Shown here piece after piece: positions 11,257 to 20,177 of a stretch of 64,000 bases of DNA. This DNA is from DASRTE01 sp035656095. Lineage in GTDB: Bacteria > Actinomycetota > Actinomycetes > Jiangellales > Jiangellaceae. Position 1 is the stretch's first letter. Every line of letters starts with the position of its first letter. The notes below the pieces were generated by a model, which had not been told where the DNA came from, searched no databases, and saw only the letters and a program-made list of their open reading frames with translations. A program made the position numbers and the translations under genes. The stretch lies in contig DASRTE010000093.1 of NCBI GenBank assembly GCA_035656095.1, positions 1-64,000 on the forward strand, given 5' to 3'.

Positions 11257-11670
11257 TCAGACGCGGCGGCGCTTCGGCGGGCGGCAGCCGTTGTGCGCCT
11301 GCGGCGTCACGTCGGAGATCGTGCCCACCTCCAGGCCGACGGCCTGCAGCGAGCGGATGGCGGTCTCGCGGCCCGACCCCGGGCCCTTGACGAACACGTC
11401 GACCTTCCGCATGCCGTGTTCCTGCGCCCGGCGGGCGGCCGCTTCGGCGGCCATCTGCGCCGCGTACGGAGTGGACTTGCGCGAACCCTTGAACCCCACC
11501 TGGCCGGCGCTGGCCCACGAGATCACATTACCTTGCGGGTCGGTGATCGAGACGATCGTGTTGTTGAACGTGCTCTTGATGTGCGCGACACCGTGAGCGA
11601 TGTTCTTCTTCTCCTTGCGGCGCACCTTGGTGGTCCTGGCGCCCGTGGCCTGGCGGCTCTTGGGAGGCAT
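11257..11670 (-). CDS. rpsK: 30S ribosomal protein S11
   Basis: Platform protein uS11 of the small subunit, 137 residues. Hallmarks are the basic N-terminus (RRKEKKNIAHGVAHIKSTFNNTIVSITD), GNVISWASAGQVGFKGSRKSTPYAAQ and the C-terminal DVTPQAHNGCRPPKRRRV. It lies between rpsM (83 bp upstream) and rpsD (31 bp downstream). Confidence 0.98.
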   Translation of the reverse strand: MPPKSRQATGARTTKVRRKEKKNIAHGVAHIKSTFNNTIVSITDPQGNVISWASAGQVGFKGSRKSTPYAAQMAAEAAARRAQEHGMRKVDVFVKGPGSGRETAIRSLQAVGLEVGTISDVTPQAHNGCRPPKRRRV

Positions 11671-11753
11671 CTGTGGCTGTGCTCCTGTCTGCGTTCTCTT
11701 CCGAGGTCGTGGTCAGCGGGGCGGCGGGAACGTGTGAGCGTGCCGCCGCGACG

Positions 11754-12131
11754 TCACTTGCCGGCCTTCTTCTTGCCGGCGACGGTCTTGCGCGGACCCT
11801 TGCGGGTGCGGGCATTCGTGTGCGTGCGCTGACCGCGGACGGGAAGACCGCGACGGTGCCGGATGCCCTGGTAGCTGCCGATCTCGACCTTGCGGCGGAT
11901 GTCCGACTGGACCTCCCGGCGCAGGTCGCCTTCGATCTGGTAGTTGGTCTCGATCCAGTCGCGGAGCTTGACCAGATCCTCGTCGCCGAGATCGCGGACA
12001 CGCAGGTCGGGGCTGACCCCGGTCTGCTGGAGCGTCTCGAGTGCGCGGGTGCGGCCGATGCCGAAGATGTAGGTGAGGGCGACCTCCATGCGCTTGTCGC
12101 GCGGGAGATCGACGCCGACGAGTCGGGCCAT
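11754..12131 (-). CDS. rpsM: 30S ribosomal protein S13
   Basis: Small-subunit head protein uS13, 125 residues, contacting tRNA and L5 across the subunit bridge. Visible hallmarks are ARLVGVDLPRDKRMEVALTYIFGIG, the helix-hairpin-helix region, and the basic C-terminal RHRRGLPVRGQRTHTNARTRKGP followed by a Lys-rich tail. It is preceded by rpmJ and followed by rpsK. Confidence 0.98.
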   Translation of the reverse strand: MARLVGVDLPRDKRMEVALTYIFGIGRTRALETLQQTGVSPDLRVRDLGDEDLVKLRDWIETNYQIEGDLRREVQSDIRRKVEIGSYQGIRHRRGLPVRGQRTHTNARTRKGPRKTVAGKKKAGK

Positions 12132-12284
12132 GTGGCTCGTGTTCTCCTAGGTTGGCGGAGGTGTCCGGCGCACCGCGTCCCACCGCGTCGGTAGCGGTGG
12201 GCCCCGGCCTCCGTCCCGGGGGTGGCCTCCGCACGGGGCGGAGGTGCAGGTGCGTTGTTCAGATGTCGGGCGACGCGTGCGGGC

Positions 12285-12398
12285 TCAGCCCTGGCGCTGC
12301 TTGTGGCGCAGGTTCTCGCAGATCACCATGACCCGGCCGTGGCGACGGATCACCTTGCACTTGTCGCAGATCGGCTTGACGCTCGGCTTGACCTTCAT
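12285..12398 (-). CDS. rpmJ: 50S ribosomal protein L36
   Basis: The 37-codon bL36 gene. The product starts MKVKPSVKPICDKCKVIRRH and carries the zinc-ribbon ligands Cys11, Cys14 and Cys27 plus His32, so it is the zinc-binding C+ form. It lies 49 bp after infA and 153 bp before rpsM. The start is the ATG at 12398, and the TGA stop follows RQG. Confidence 0.96.
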   Translation of the reverse strand: MKVKPSVKPICDKCKVIRRHGRVMVICENLRHKQRQG

Positions 12399-12447
12399 CG
12401 ATCTCTCCGTCGGGCGTGCGCGAGGGCTCGCCCTCGACGTCGTGGAT

Positions 12448-12669
<222 letters not shown>

Positions 12670-12811
12670 AGCCTCCGCGCTTCTGTCGGTGGTTGACTGC
12701 TGGGTTCAGCCGCACTGCCGTCGTAGCGACCAGCCCGCCCGCGCACCCCTGTCCTGTGGAAGGGACCAGCCGCGGGGCACGACGAAACAGGCCACAGTGG
12801 GCCGACTGAGA

Positions 12812-12842
12812 AGTTTACGCCACGACCGGGCTCCGACGCCAA
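12812..12842 (-). promoter_or_regulatory. candidate promoter for infA-rpmJ-rpsM...
   Basis: On the minus strand a TTGGCG (12837-12842), 19 bp, then TAAACT (12812-12817) precedes infA by about 140 bp. The TAAACT hexamer is the same -10 as the rpoB candidate. The DUF1707 gene ends only 12 bp before this site, so it probably serves the infA operon alone. Read by eye; no transcript evidence. Confidence 0.4.
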
Positions 12843-12853
12843 ACGGCGAGAGT

Positions 12854-13309
12854 TCACCCTGCCTTGCGGCGGCGCACCTCGCGCTCGGCGGCCGTCCAGA
12901 CGCCGAGCAGTGCGCCCCAGGGGCCGGCCACCCACATCGGCCAGAAATAGGCAGGCTCCGGGCCGCTGATGGACACCAGGAACCAGACCACGAGGTTGAT
13001 GGCGACCGCACAGCCCCACAGCCACCAGTTCACGACGAGGAAGCCGCTCATCCCCGAGCGGGGCTTCGCCGGCTGAGCGGTCTTCGCGGCAGGAGGCTGC
13101 ACCGGCCGCGGCGACACCTGCCGCTGCGGCGGCGGAATGTCGGCCACGAGCCGATCGAGCTCGCGGTAGGTCTGTGCCTGGAAGGCCGCACCGATCCGCT
13201 CGAGGAGCTCGTCCTGGGGAAGCCGGCCTTCGGCGTGCGCGTCGCGCAGGACGGCCGAGATCCGCTCCCGGTCCGCGTCGGATGCGCGCATCTCCGGTGG
13301 CTCGACCAT
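12854..13309 (-). CDS. DUF1707 domain protein with two membrane segments
   Basis: A 151-residue protein. Residues 7-60 (MRASDADRERISAVLRDAHAEGRL, DELLERI, FQAQTYRELDRLVADIP) match the DUF1707 domain common in actinobacteria and often fused to membrane or DUF4870-like parts. A Pro/Gln/Ala linker follows, then two hydrophobic helices (about 92-112 and 118-138) and a basic end (EREVRRRKAG). It is inserted between map and infA, which are usually adjacent. The domain has no settled function; roles in envelope or signalling are conjecture. Confidence 0.85.
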   Translation of the reverse strand: MVEPPEMRASDADRERISAVLRDAHAEGRLPQDELLERIGAAFQAQTYRELDRLVADIPPPQRQVSPRPVQPPAAKTAQPAKPRSGMSGFLVVNWWLWGCAVAINLVVWFLVSISGPEPAYFWPMWVAGPWGALLGVWTAAEREVRRRKAG

Positions 13310-13452
13310 GAGAGTCAGTATCGCCGAGGGTCATCCCTGACCGCCATCCGGGATTCCCCCGGAATTGCCCTTCGACATGTGGCTGGTTCTGAACCCCTCG
13401 TCGGCGCCTGAGACGTCCTGTGCCCGCCACATGATGGCGCGGCTGGTCACTG

Positions 13453-14295
13453 TCAGGGTGTCGCCTGCGTGGGGACGCCGAGGGAGGTGAGCTGCGAGGC
13501 CCCGCCGTCGAGCGCGGTGAGTACCCATGGGCCGTTCTCGGTGACGGCGACCGTGTGCTCGAAGTGCGCGGACAGCGAGCCGTCCGCGGTCGACACCGTC
13601 CACCCGTCGTCCTGCAGCACCGTCTCCGGCCCGCCGACGTTGACCATCGGCTCGATCGCGAGCACGATCCCGGGCACCAGTCTCGGCCCCCGAGCCCGGG
13701 TGCGGTAGTTGAGCACGTGCGGGTCCTGGTGCATCTCGGTGCCGATCCCGTGCCCGCCGTACTCGGCAACGATGCCGTAGTCACCCTGGCCGCGCACGTG
13801 GTCCTCGACCGCGCCGCCGACGTCGCGCAACCGGCGACCGGCCTGAAGCGATGCGATGCCCGCCCACAACGCGTCGGCACAGACCCCGAGCAGGCGTGCG
13901 GCCTGCTCACTCACCCGGCCGACCGGCAAGGTCACGGCCGCGTCGCCGTGCCAGCCGTCGAGGATCGCCCCGCAGTCGACGGAGACGACGTCGCCCTCGA
14001 CCAGCCGCCGCTCGCTCGGGATGCCGTGAACGATCTCGTCGTTGACCGAGGCACAGATGGTGGCCGGGAACGAGTTGCGGCCGGGGCCGGGACGCACGTA
14101 TCCGACCCCGGGCAGGTAGTGGAGGAAGGAGGGGATGGCGCCGCGGGCCCGGATCTCGCGCTCGGCGACGGCGTCGAGTTCGAGCAGGGTCACGCCCGGG
14201 GCAACGGCGGCGCGCACGGCTTCCAACGCCTCGGCGACCACCAACCCCGCCAGCCGCATTGCGGCCACCTCGGCCTCGGTCTTGAGCTGGATCAT
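13453..14295 (-). CDS. map: type I methionine aminopeptidase
   Basis: Removes the initiator methionine from nascent proteins in the cytosol. The 280 residues carry the five metal ligands of the pita-bread fold: Asp in SVDCGAI, Asp in GWHGDAAVTLP, His in YGGHGIGTEMHQDP, Glu in LAIEPMV and Glu in HFEHTVAVTE. There is no N-terminal SH3-binding or zinc extension. The ATG overlaps the adk stop codon (ATGA), so translation is probably coupled to adk. Confidence 0.97.
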   Translation of the reverse strand: MIQLKTEAEVAAMRLAGLVVAEALEAVRAAVAPGVTLLELDAVAEREIRARGAIPSFLHYLPGVGYVRPGPGRNSFPATICASVNDEIVHGIPSERRLVEGDVVSVDCGAILDGWHGDAAVTLPVGRVSEQAARLLGVCADALWAGIASLQAGRRLRDVGGAVEDHVRGQGDYGIVAEYGGHGIGTEMHQDPHVLNYRTRARGPRLVPGIVLAIEPMVNVGGPETVLQDDGWTVSTADGSLSAHFEHTVAVTENGPWVLTALDGGASQLTSLGVPTQATP

Positions 14296-14948
14296 GCCCG
14301 CCCGGCCGCGCCGTCGACGGAGGACTGCACGCCCGAAGCCGCACCGGTGGCACCCGAGGCCGGTTCGGCGGCTTCGGCGCCGTCGTCGGTCGCCGCCGCC
14401 AGCATGCGTGCCGCGACCTCGTCGATCGCGCCCATGCCGTCGACGCGGACCAGCAGGCCGCGCCGTTCGTACTCGGCGGCGAGCGGAGCCGTCTGCTCGG
14501 CGAACAGTCTCAGCCGGTGTCGGATGATCTCCTCGTCGTCGTCGTGGCGCCCTTCGGCACCGGCCCGCCGCTTCAGCCGGCCCACGACCTCCTCCACGTC
14601 GACGGTCAGCAGCAGAACGCGATCCAGTTCGACGTCCTGCGCGGTCAGCACCTCGTCGAGGAACTCGACCTGTGGCACGGTCCGCGGATAGCCATCGAGG
14701 ATGAACCCGCGGACGGCATCGGCCTCGGTCAGCCGGGACCTCACCATCTCGTTGGTCACCGAGTCGGGAACGTAGTGGCCGCGCTCCATGTACGTCTCGG
14801 CCTCGCGACCCAGCGGGGTACCGGCAGCGACGTGCTCACGGAAGATGTCGCCGGTCGAGATCGCCGGGATGCCGAGGTGGCGTGCTACGACTGCCGCCTG
14901 GGTACCTTTGCCCGAGCCAGGCGGACCCATGAGCAGAAGTCGCCTCAC
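14292..14948 (-). CDS. adk: adenylate kinase
   Basis: Interconverts ATP plus AMP and two ADP. The 218-residue protein starts at a GTG whose last bases form the secY stop (GTGA overlap). A longer reading frame upstream is only the antisense-shifted secY region. It has P-loop GPPGSGKGT (residues 7-15), AMP-binding region ISTGDIFREHV, DGYPRT, and a short LID (RRAGAEGRHDDDEEIIRHRL) without the zinc cysteines of Gram-positive enzymes. A roughly 30-residue Ala/Glu/Gly tail ends it. It is coupled at both ends: secY before, map after. Confidence 0.96.
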   Translation of the reverse strand: MRRLLLMGPPGSGKGTQAAVVARHLGIPAISTGDIFREHVAAGTPLGREAETYMERGHYVPDSVTNEMVRSRLTEADAVRGFILDGYPRTVPQVEFLDEVLTAQDVELDRVLLLTVDVEEVVGRLKRRAGAEGRHDDDEEIIRHRLRLFAEQTAPLAAEYERRGLLVRVDGMGAIDEVAARMLAAATDDGAEAAEPASGATGAASGVQSSVDGAAGRA

Positions 14949-16234
14949 CGAAGGAAGCCCTCGTAGTTCCTCTGCTGTAGCTGGCTCTCGATCTGCTGGA
15001 CGGTCTGCAGCCCGACACCCACCATGATCAAGATGCTGGTTCCGCCGAACGGGAAGTTCTGGTTCGCGTTGATCAGCACGAACGCCACCAGCGGAACCAG
15101 CGAGATCAACCCGAGATAGACCGAACCGGGTGCGGTGAGCCGGGTGAGGACGTAGTCGAGGTACTCCTCCGTGGGCCGGCCGGCCCGGATGCCGGGGATG
15201 AAGCCGCCGTACTTCTTCATGTTGTCGGCGACGTCCTTCGGGTTGAACGTGATCGACACGTAGAAGTAGGTGAAGAACACGATCAACGCGAAGAACGTGA
15301 TCATGTAGATCCAGTTGTCGCCCTGGGCGAAGTTGGCCTGGATCCACACCCCCCAGCCGGACTCCTGGTTGAACTGGCTGAACAGCAGCGGCAGGTACAG
15401 CAGCGACGAGGCGAAGATGACCGGGATGATGCCGGCCTGATTGATCTTCAGCGGGATGTACGTGGACGAGCCGCCGTACATCCTCCGCCCGACCATCCGC
15501 TTCGCGTACTGCACCGGGATGCGGCGCTGGGACTGCTCGACGAAGACCACCAGGGCGACGATCACGAGCCCCACCAGGCAGACGATGGTGAACGTCGGCC
15601 AGCCCTGCTCGACCCGGATCTGCCAGAGCGCGCTGGGGAACGTGGCGATGATCTGCGTGAAGATCAGCAGGGACATGCCGTTGCCGACGCCTCGATCGGT
15701 GATCAACTCGCCCAGCCACATGATCACCGCTGTGCCGGCGGTCATGACGAGGACCATGAGGGCGATCGTCGCGATCGAGTCGTCGGGCAGGATCTCCTCG
15801 GGACAGTTCGGGAACAGCTGCCCGCTGCGGGCCAGGGAGATGATCGTCGTCGCCTGCAGTACCGCGAGGCCGATGGTCAGGTAGCGCGTGTACTGGGTGA
15901 TCTTGGTCTGACCGGCCTGCCCCTCCTTCTTCAGGGCCTCCAACCGTGGAATCACCACCGTCAGCAGCTGCAGGATGATGCTCGCCGTGATGTAGGGCAT
16001 GATGCCCAGCGCGAACACCGCCAGCTGGAGCAAAGCTCCACCCGAGAACAGGTTGAGCATGCCGTAGACGCCCGTGGTGCCCACCTGTTCGACGCAGGTG
16101 TTGACCGCCTGCACGTCGATCCCGGGTGTAGGGACGACCGAACCCAGCCGGAACAGGACGATGATGCCGAGTGTGAACAGCATCTTCCGGCGCAGGTCGG
16201 GTGTCCGAAACGCCCGAGCGAACGCGGTGAGCAC
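14945..16234 (-). CDS. secY: preprotein translocase subunit SecY
   Basis: Central channel of the Sec translocon in the cytoplasmic membrane, partnering SecE (encoded at 44460) and SecG (not seen). It has 429 residues with ten predicted hydrophobic segments. Family motifs include LGIMPYITASIILQLL near TM2, YFYVSITFNPKDVADNMKKYGGFIPGIRAGRPT between TM7 and TM8, and RNYEGFLR at the C-terminus. It lies 112 bp after rplO and overlaps adk by four bases, the conserved spc-cluster end. Confidence 0.98.
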   Translation of the reverse strand: MLTAFARAFRTPDLRRKMLFTLGIIVLFRLGSVVPTPGIDVQAVNTCVEQVGTTGVYGMLNLFSGGALLQLAVFALGIMPYITASIILQLLTVVIPRLEALKKEGQAGQTKITQYTRYLTIGLAVLQATTIISLARSGQLFPNCPEEILPDDSIATIALMVLVMTAGTAVIMWLGELITDRGVGNGMSLLIFTQIIATFPSALWQIRVEQGWPTFTIVCLVGLVIVALVVFVEQSQRRIPVQYAKRMVGRRMYGGSSTYIPLKINQAGIIPVIFASSLLYLPLLFSQFNQESGWGVWIQANFAQGDNWIYMITFFALIVFFTYFYVSITFNPKDVADNMKKYGGFIPGIRAGRPTEEYLDYVLTRLTAPGSVYLGLISLVPLVAFVLINANQNFPFGGTSILIMVGVGLQTVQQIESQLQQRNYEGFLR

Positions 16235-16346
16235 TTGATGGCCTCCTGCGCGCCACCCGAGCGGTGGCGCGGTGGTGCGGACGGGTCGGCCGAGCCGACG
16301 CGGTTGTCATGTGGTCTCGTGACGATAACAGCCCGGGCGCCGGTGG

Positions 16347-16799
16347 TCAGAGCTCGGTGGTCGAGCCACCCGCCGACGTGATCTTCTCCTTCGCCGAGAT
16401 GGAGAACGCGTGCGCGCTCACCTGCAGGGCGACGGAGACCTCGCCCGCGCCGAGGACCTTGACCGGGCGACCGGCCCGCACGGCGCCCTTGGTGACCAGA
16501 TCCTCGACCGTGACGTCGCCGCCGTTGGGATAGAGCGAGACGAGCCGGTCCAGGTTGACGACCTGGTACTCCACCCGGAACGGGTTACGGAAGCCCTTGA
16601 GCTTGGGCAGCCGCATGTGCAGCGGCATCTGCCCGCCCTCGAAGCGGGCCGACACGGTGCCGCGGGCCTTGCTGCCCTTGGTTCCGCGCCCGGCGGTCTT
16701 GCCCCTGGCACCGGCCTCGCCGCGACCGACGCGGGTCTTGGCGGTCTTGGCACCCGGCGCTGGCCGCAGGTGGTGGGGCTTGAGTGGCGAGTCAGCCAT
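16347..16799 (-). CDS. rplO: 50S ribosomal protein L15
   Basis: Large-subunit protein uL15, 150 residues. Typical start with LKPHHLRPAPGAKTAKTRVGRG, the Gly/Lys-rich region GARGKTAGRGTKGSKARGTV and FEGGQMPLHMRLPKLKGFRN, followed by the globular C-terminal domain. It begins one base after the rpmD stop and precedes secY, the spc order. Confidence 0.98.
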   Translation of the reverse strand: MADSPLKPHHLRPAPGAKTAKTRVGRGEAGARGKTAGRGTKGSKARGTVSARFEGGQMPLHMRLPKLKGFRNPFRVEYQVVNLDRLVSLYPNGGDVTVEDLVTKGAVRAGRPVKVLGAGEVSVALQVSAHAFSISAKEKITSAGGSTTEL

Positions 16800-16800
16800 G

Positions 16801-16983
16801 TCAGTCGACCTCCTCGACGGTGACCAGATGGGCCACGGTCGCGACCATGCCGCGGATCTCGGGCCGGTCCTCCTTGACGACCTCGTCGCGGATGCGCTTG
16901 AGGCCCAGCGAGCGCAGGGTCTCGCGCTGCGACGACGTGCCGCCGATGACGCTCTTGATCTGACGAACCTTCAGCCGGCTCAC
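16801..16983 (-). CDS. rpmD: 50S ribosomal protein L30
   Basis: Small uL30 protein, 60 residues, with LKVRQIKSVIGGTSSQRETLRSLGLKRI and the hydrophobic MVATVAHLV end. The ATG overlaps the rpsE stop (ATGA), so it is translationally coupled to S5. Confidence 0.97.
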   Translation of the reverse strand: MSRLKVRQIKSVIGGTSSQRETLRSLGLKRIRDEVVKEDRPEIRGMVATVAHLVTVEEVD

Positions 16984-17585
16984 GACGGCGTACCTGCCTG
17001 TGCCCGTAGCAGCGCGGCCGGAGCCACGTCCTCAACCGGCAGGCCGCGGCGGGCCGCCACCTGCTCGGGACGCTCGAGGTTCTTCAGGGCCTCGACGGTT
17101 GCATGCACGATGTTGATGGCGTTCGACGAGCCGAGCGACTTGCTCAGCACGTCGCGGACGCCTGCGCATTCCAGAACGGCGCGCACGGGTCCGCCGGCGA
17201 TGACACCGGTACCAGGCGACGCCGGGCGCAGGAGCACGACGCCCGCCGCCTTCTCACCCTGGATGGGGTGCGGGATCGTGCCCTGGATTCGAGGCACCTT
17301 GAAGAACTGTTTCTTGGCCTCCTCGACACCCTTGGCGATCGCCGCCGGCACCTCCTTGGCCTTGCCGTAGCCGACACCTACCGTGCCGTCGCCGTCACCG
17401 ACGACCACGAGAGCGGTGAAGCTGAAGCGCCGACCACCCCGCACAACCTTGGCGACGCGGTTGATGGCGACGACACGCTCGATATAAGCCGTCTTCTCGG
17501 CTCCGCCGTCGCGACGGTTGTCTCGGTCGCGGCGGTCGCGGCGGTCGCCGCCGGCACCACCACCGCGGCGCTGGGGTCCAGCCAT
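16980..17585 (-). CDS. rpsE: 30S ribosomal protein S5 with Arg/Gly/Asp-rich N-terminus
   Basis: Protein uS5, important for decoding accuracy and helicase-like unwinding at mRNA entry. The core begins near residue 31 (YIERVVAINRVAKVVRGGRRFSFTALVVVGD) and includes GYGKAKEVPAAIAKGVEEAKK and PGTGVIAGGPVRAVLE. The first 30 residues are an Arg/Gly/Asp run (QRRGGGAGGDRRDRRDRDNR), an actinobacterial-style extension that is probably disordered. Total 201 residues. It lies 29 bp after rplR and overlaps rpmD. Confidence 0.97.
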   Translation of the reverse strand: MAGPQRRGGGAGGDRRDRRDRDNRRDGGAEKTAYIERVVAINRVAKVVRGGRRFSFTALVVVGDGDGTVGVGYGKAKEVPAAIAKGVEEAKKQFFKVPRIQGTIPHPIQGEKAAGVVLLRPASPGTGVIAGGPVRAVLECAGVRDVLSKSLGSSNAINIVHATVEALKNLERPEQVAARRGLPVEDVAPAALLRAQAGTPS

Positions 17586-17614
17586 GATCTCCCTACTTCC
17601 TACCTACTCGTGGT

Positions 17615-17998
17615 CTAGAACTGCAGGCCGCCGTCGCGGGCGCCTTCGGCCACCGCGGCCACGCGGCCGTGGTAGTGGTTGCCGGCACGGTCGAACACGA
17701 CGGTCCCGATGCCGGCGGTCTTGGCCCGCTGTGCTACCAGCTCGCCGACCTTGCGGGCCTTCGCCGTCTTGTCCCCCGCCTCGCCGCGCAGGTCGGTTTC
17801 CATGCTGGACGCCGAAGCGAGCGTGCGCCCGGTGGAGTCGTCGACCACCTGCACCACCATGTGGCGTAACGACCGGGTGACCACCAGGCGGGGACGTTCG
17901 GCCGAGCCGGTGATCTTCTTGCGGACGCGCAGATGCCTGCGGTCGCGGGCGGCGGCCTTGCCGCCGTGCCCGACGCGCCGGTTGATCGCGATGCCCAT
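17615..17998 (-). CDS. rplR: 50S ribosomal protein L18
   Basis: 5S rRNA-binding protein uL18, 127 residues. The basic N-terminus and the block RRHLRVRKKITGSAERPRLVVTRSLRHMVVQVVDD are typical, ending AGNHYHGRVAAVAEGARDGGLQF. It starts two bases after the rplF stop. Confidence 0.98.
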   Translation of the reverse strand: MGIAINRRVGHGGKAAARDRRHLRVRKKITGSAERPRLVVTRSLRHMVVQVVDDSTGRTLASASSMETDLRGEAGDKTAKARKVGELVAQRAKTAGIGTVVFDRAGNHYHGRVAAVAEGARDGGLQF

Positions 17999-18000
17999 GA

Positions 18001-18543
18001 CTACTTCTTCCCAGCCTTTCCGACCTTGCGGCGGACCTGCTCGCCCGCGTAGCGGATGCCTTTGCCCTTGTACGGCTCCGGCTTGCGCAGCTTGCGGATG
18101 TTCGCGGCGACCTCGCCGACCTTCTGCTTGTCGATGCCCTGCACGGCGAACTTCGTCGGTGACTCGACCGCGAAACTGATGCCGTCCGGAGCCTCGACGG
18201 TGATCGGATGGCTGTAGCCCAGCGCGAACTCGAGGTTCGAGCCCCGGGCGATCACCCGGTAGCCGACGCCGACGATCTCGAGCTTCTTCTCGTAACCCTG
18301 TGTCACACCGGTGACCATGTTGGCCACCAGCGTGCGAGTGAGCCCGTGCAGGGCGCGGCTGTCACGCTCGTCGTCGGGCCGATGGACCGCGAGAGTGCCC
18401 GCGTCGGTCCGCTCGACGTCGATCGTCGACGGCAGGATGTGGGTGAGGCTGCCCTTCGGCCCGTTGACCGTGACCTCGCGGCCGTCGATGGCGACGTCGA
18501 CACCGCTGGGAACGGGGATGGGCAGCTTGCCGATTCGCGACAT
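18001..18543 (-). CDS. rplF: 50S ribosomal protein L6
   Basis: Protein uL6, 180 residues, two homologous alpha/beta domains near the factor-binding site. Visible: SRIGKLPIPVPSGVDV, LTRTLVANMVTGVTQGYEKKLEIVGVGYR, and the C-terminal signature PEPYKGKGIRYAGE. It lies 15 bp after rpsH. Confidence 0.98.
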   Translation of the reverse strand: MSRIGKLPIPVPSGVDVAIDGREVTVNGPKGSLTHILPSTIDVERTDAGTLAVHRPDDERDSRALHGLTRTLVANMVTGVTQGYEKKLEIVGVGYRVIARGSNLEFALGYSHPITVEAPDGISFAVESPTKFAVQGIDKQKVGEVAANIRKLRKPEPYKGKGIRYAGEQVRRKVGKAGKK

Positions 18544-18558
18544 CTCCTTCTCCTCCCG

Positions 18559-18966
18559 TCACCACACGTAGGCGAGGACTTCCCCGCCCACGCCCTGCTT
18601 GGTCGCCGACCGGTCGGTCAGCAGCCCGTGCGACGTCGAGATGATGGCGACGCCCAGCCCACCCAGGACCTTCGGCATGTTGGTCGACTTCGCGTAGACC
18701 CTCAGGCCCGGCTTGCTCACCCTGCGCACGCCGGCGATGGAGCGCTCCCGGCTCGGGCCGTACTTCAGCGTCAGCACCAGAGTCTTCGCTACCGGTCTGT
18801 CCGCGCTCTCCTGGACGGTCCAGCCGGCGATGAAGCCCTCCTGCCGGAGGATCTCGGCGATGTGCGACTTCAGCTTGCTGTAAGGCATCCCGACGGTGTC
18901 GTGATAGGCCGAGTTGGCGTTGCGCAGACGGGTCAGCATGTCTGCGATGGGGTCTGTCATGGTCAT
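18559..18966 (-). CDS. rpsH: 30S ribosomal protein S8
   Basis: 16S rRNA central-domain binding protein uS8, 135 residues, the spc-operon regulator in E. coli. It starts TMTDPIADMLTRLRNANSAYH and ends with the conserved GLGVAIISTSHGLLTDRSA and VGGEVLAYVW. It lies 80 bp after rpsN. Confidence 0.98.
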   Translation of the reverse strand: MTMTDPIADMLTRLRNANSAYHDTVGMPYSKLKSHIAEILRQEGFIAGWTVQESADRPVAKTLVLTLKYGPSRERSIAGVRRVSKPGLRVYAKSTNMPKVLGGLGVAIISTSHGLLTDRSATKQGVGGEVLAYVW

Positions 18967-19046
18967 GATGCAACGGCCGCTTTCCCGCCGTGGTTTCCGA
19001 ACCGGTGTCCGGATCGGACCTGCGGCGATCGTGGGTAGATCAGTGG

Positions 19047-19232
19047 TTACCAGCTGGACTTCGTGATGCCCGGGAGCTCGCCGCGGTGTGCCATCTCACG
19101 CAGGCACACCCGGCACAGGCCGAACTTGCGGTAGACCGAGTGCGGCCGCCCGCACCGCTGGCAGCGGGTGTAGGCACGAACCGCGAACTTGGGCTTCGCA
19201 TTCGCCTTGTTGACAAGGGCCTTCTTCGCCAC
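19047..19232 (-). CDS. rpsN: 30S ribosomal protein S14 type Z
   Basis: Short zinc-binding uS14, 61 residues. The ligands are visible as C-x2-C (TRCQRCGRPH) and C-x2-C (FGLCRVCLRE). The C-terminus GELPGITKSSW is typical. It sits between rplE and rpsH in the spc cluster. No zinc-independent long S14 paralogue occurs in this window. Confidence 0.97.
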   Translation of the reverse strand: MAKKALVNKANAKPKFAVRAYTRCQRCGRPHSVYRKFGLCRVCLREMAHRGELPGITKSSW

Positions 19233-19267
19233 GTCAGTTCTCTTCCCTCATGGTTTGGCTCATCCGG

Positions 19268-19840
19268 TCATTGCTCCTGCTTGAACGGGAAGCCCAGCCG
19301 CTGCAGCAGCGCCCGGCCCTCGTCGTCGGTGTGCGCCGTCGTCACGACGGTGATGTCCATCCCGCGGACCCGGTCGATGGCGTCCTGGTTGATCTCGTGG
19401 AACACCGCCTGCTCGTTGAGGCCGAAGGTGTAGTTGCCGCGGCCGTCGAACTGCCGCTGCGACAGGCCGCGGAAGTCGCGGATGCGCGGCAAGGCGATCG
19501 TGGTCAGCCGGTCGAGGAACTCCCACATGCGGTCGCCGCGCAGCGTGACGTGCGCACCGATCGGCATGCCCTCGCGCAGCTTGAACTGAGCGATCGACTT
19601 GCGCGCCTTCGTGACCGCCGGCTTCTGACCGGTGATGGCCTCCAGGTCGCGGATGGCACCCTCGATCAGCTTGGCGTCCCTGGCGGCCTCGCCCACGCCC
19701 ATGTTGACGACGACCTTGGTGACCGTCGGGACCTGCATGACGTTGCCCACGTCGAATTGCTCGCGAAGCGCCGGGACGATCTCCTCGCGGTAGCGCTGCT
19801 TGAGCCGGGGAAGCGGCCGGGTCTCGGTTGCCGTGCTCAT
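19268..19840 (-). CDS. rplE: 50S ribosomal protein L5
   Basis: 5S rRNA-binding protein uL5, 190 residues, bridging to S13. Motifs are PTVTKVVVNMGVGEAARDAKLIEGA, QKPAVTKARKSIAQFKLREGMPIG and the C-terminal GMDITVVTTAHTDDEGRALLQRLGFPF. Its ATG shares one base with the rplX stop (TGATG), indicating coupling. Confidence 0.98.
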   Translation of the reverse strand: MSTATETRPLPRLKQRYREEIVPALREQFDVGNVMQVPTVTKVVVNMGVGEAARDAKLIEGAIRDLEAITGQKPAVTKARKSIAQFKLREGMPIGAHVTLRGDRMWEFLDRLTTIALPRIRDFRGLSQRQFDGRGNYTFGLNEQAVFHEINQDAIDRVRGMDITVVTTAHTDDEGRALLQRLGFPFKQEQ

Positions 19841-20175
19841 CAGATGTCCTCACCGGTGCGCTTGGCGAACCGGACCTTGTTGCCGTTGTCGTCGACCCGG
19901 AACCCGACCCGCGTGCCGACGGTCTTCTTCTCGCCCTCGACATCGACCTCGACGGCCAGCATCACGTTGCTGATGTGGATCGGGGCCTCCTGATGCACGA
20001 TCCCGCCGGACTTCGCGCCGCGGGCGCTCTGGACGGTCTTGGTGTGCTTGGTGATGCGGTTGACGCCCTCGACCAGCACGCGGTCCTGCGTCGGGTAGGC
20101 GGCGATGACCTTGCCGATCGCACCCCTGTCCCGGCCGGCGACGACCACGACCGTGTCGCCCTTCCTGATACGCAT
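19840..20175 (-). CDS. rplX: 50S ribosomal protein L24
   Basis: Assembly-initiator protein uL24, 111 residues, with a KOW motif near the start (RIRKGDTVVVVAGRDRGAIGKV). I use the ATG at 20175; the longer open frame upstream is antisense-shifted rplN. It starts two bases after the rplN stop and overlaps rplE by one base. Confidence 0.97.
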   Translation of the reverse strand: MRIRKGDTVVVVAGRDRGAIGKVIAAYPTQDRVLVEGVNRITKHTKTVQSARGAKSGGIVHQEAPIHISNVMLAVEVDVEGEKKTVGTRVGFRVDDNGNKVRFAKRTGEDI

Positions 20176-20177
20176 GC

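Noticed and set aside
14292..16310. A 672-codon minus frame covering adk and running through secY
   Set aside because: Only the last 218 codons are real (adk). The rest is the secY region in the wrong frame.
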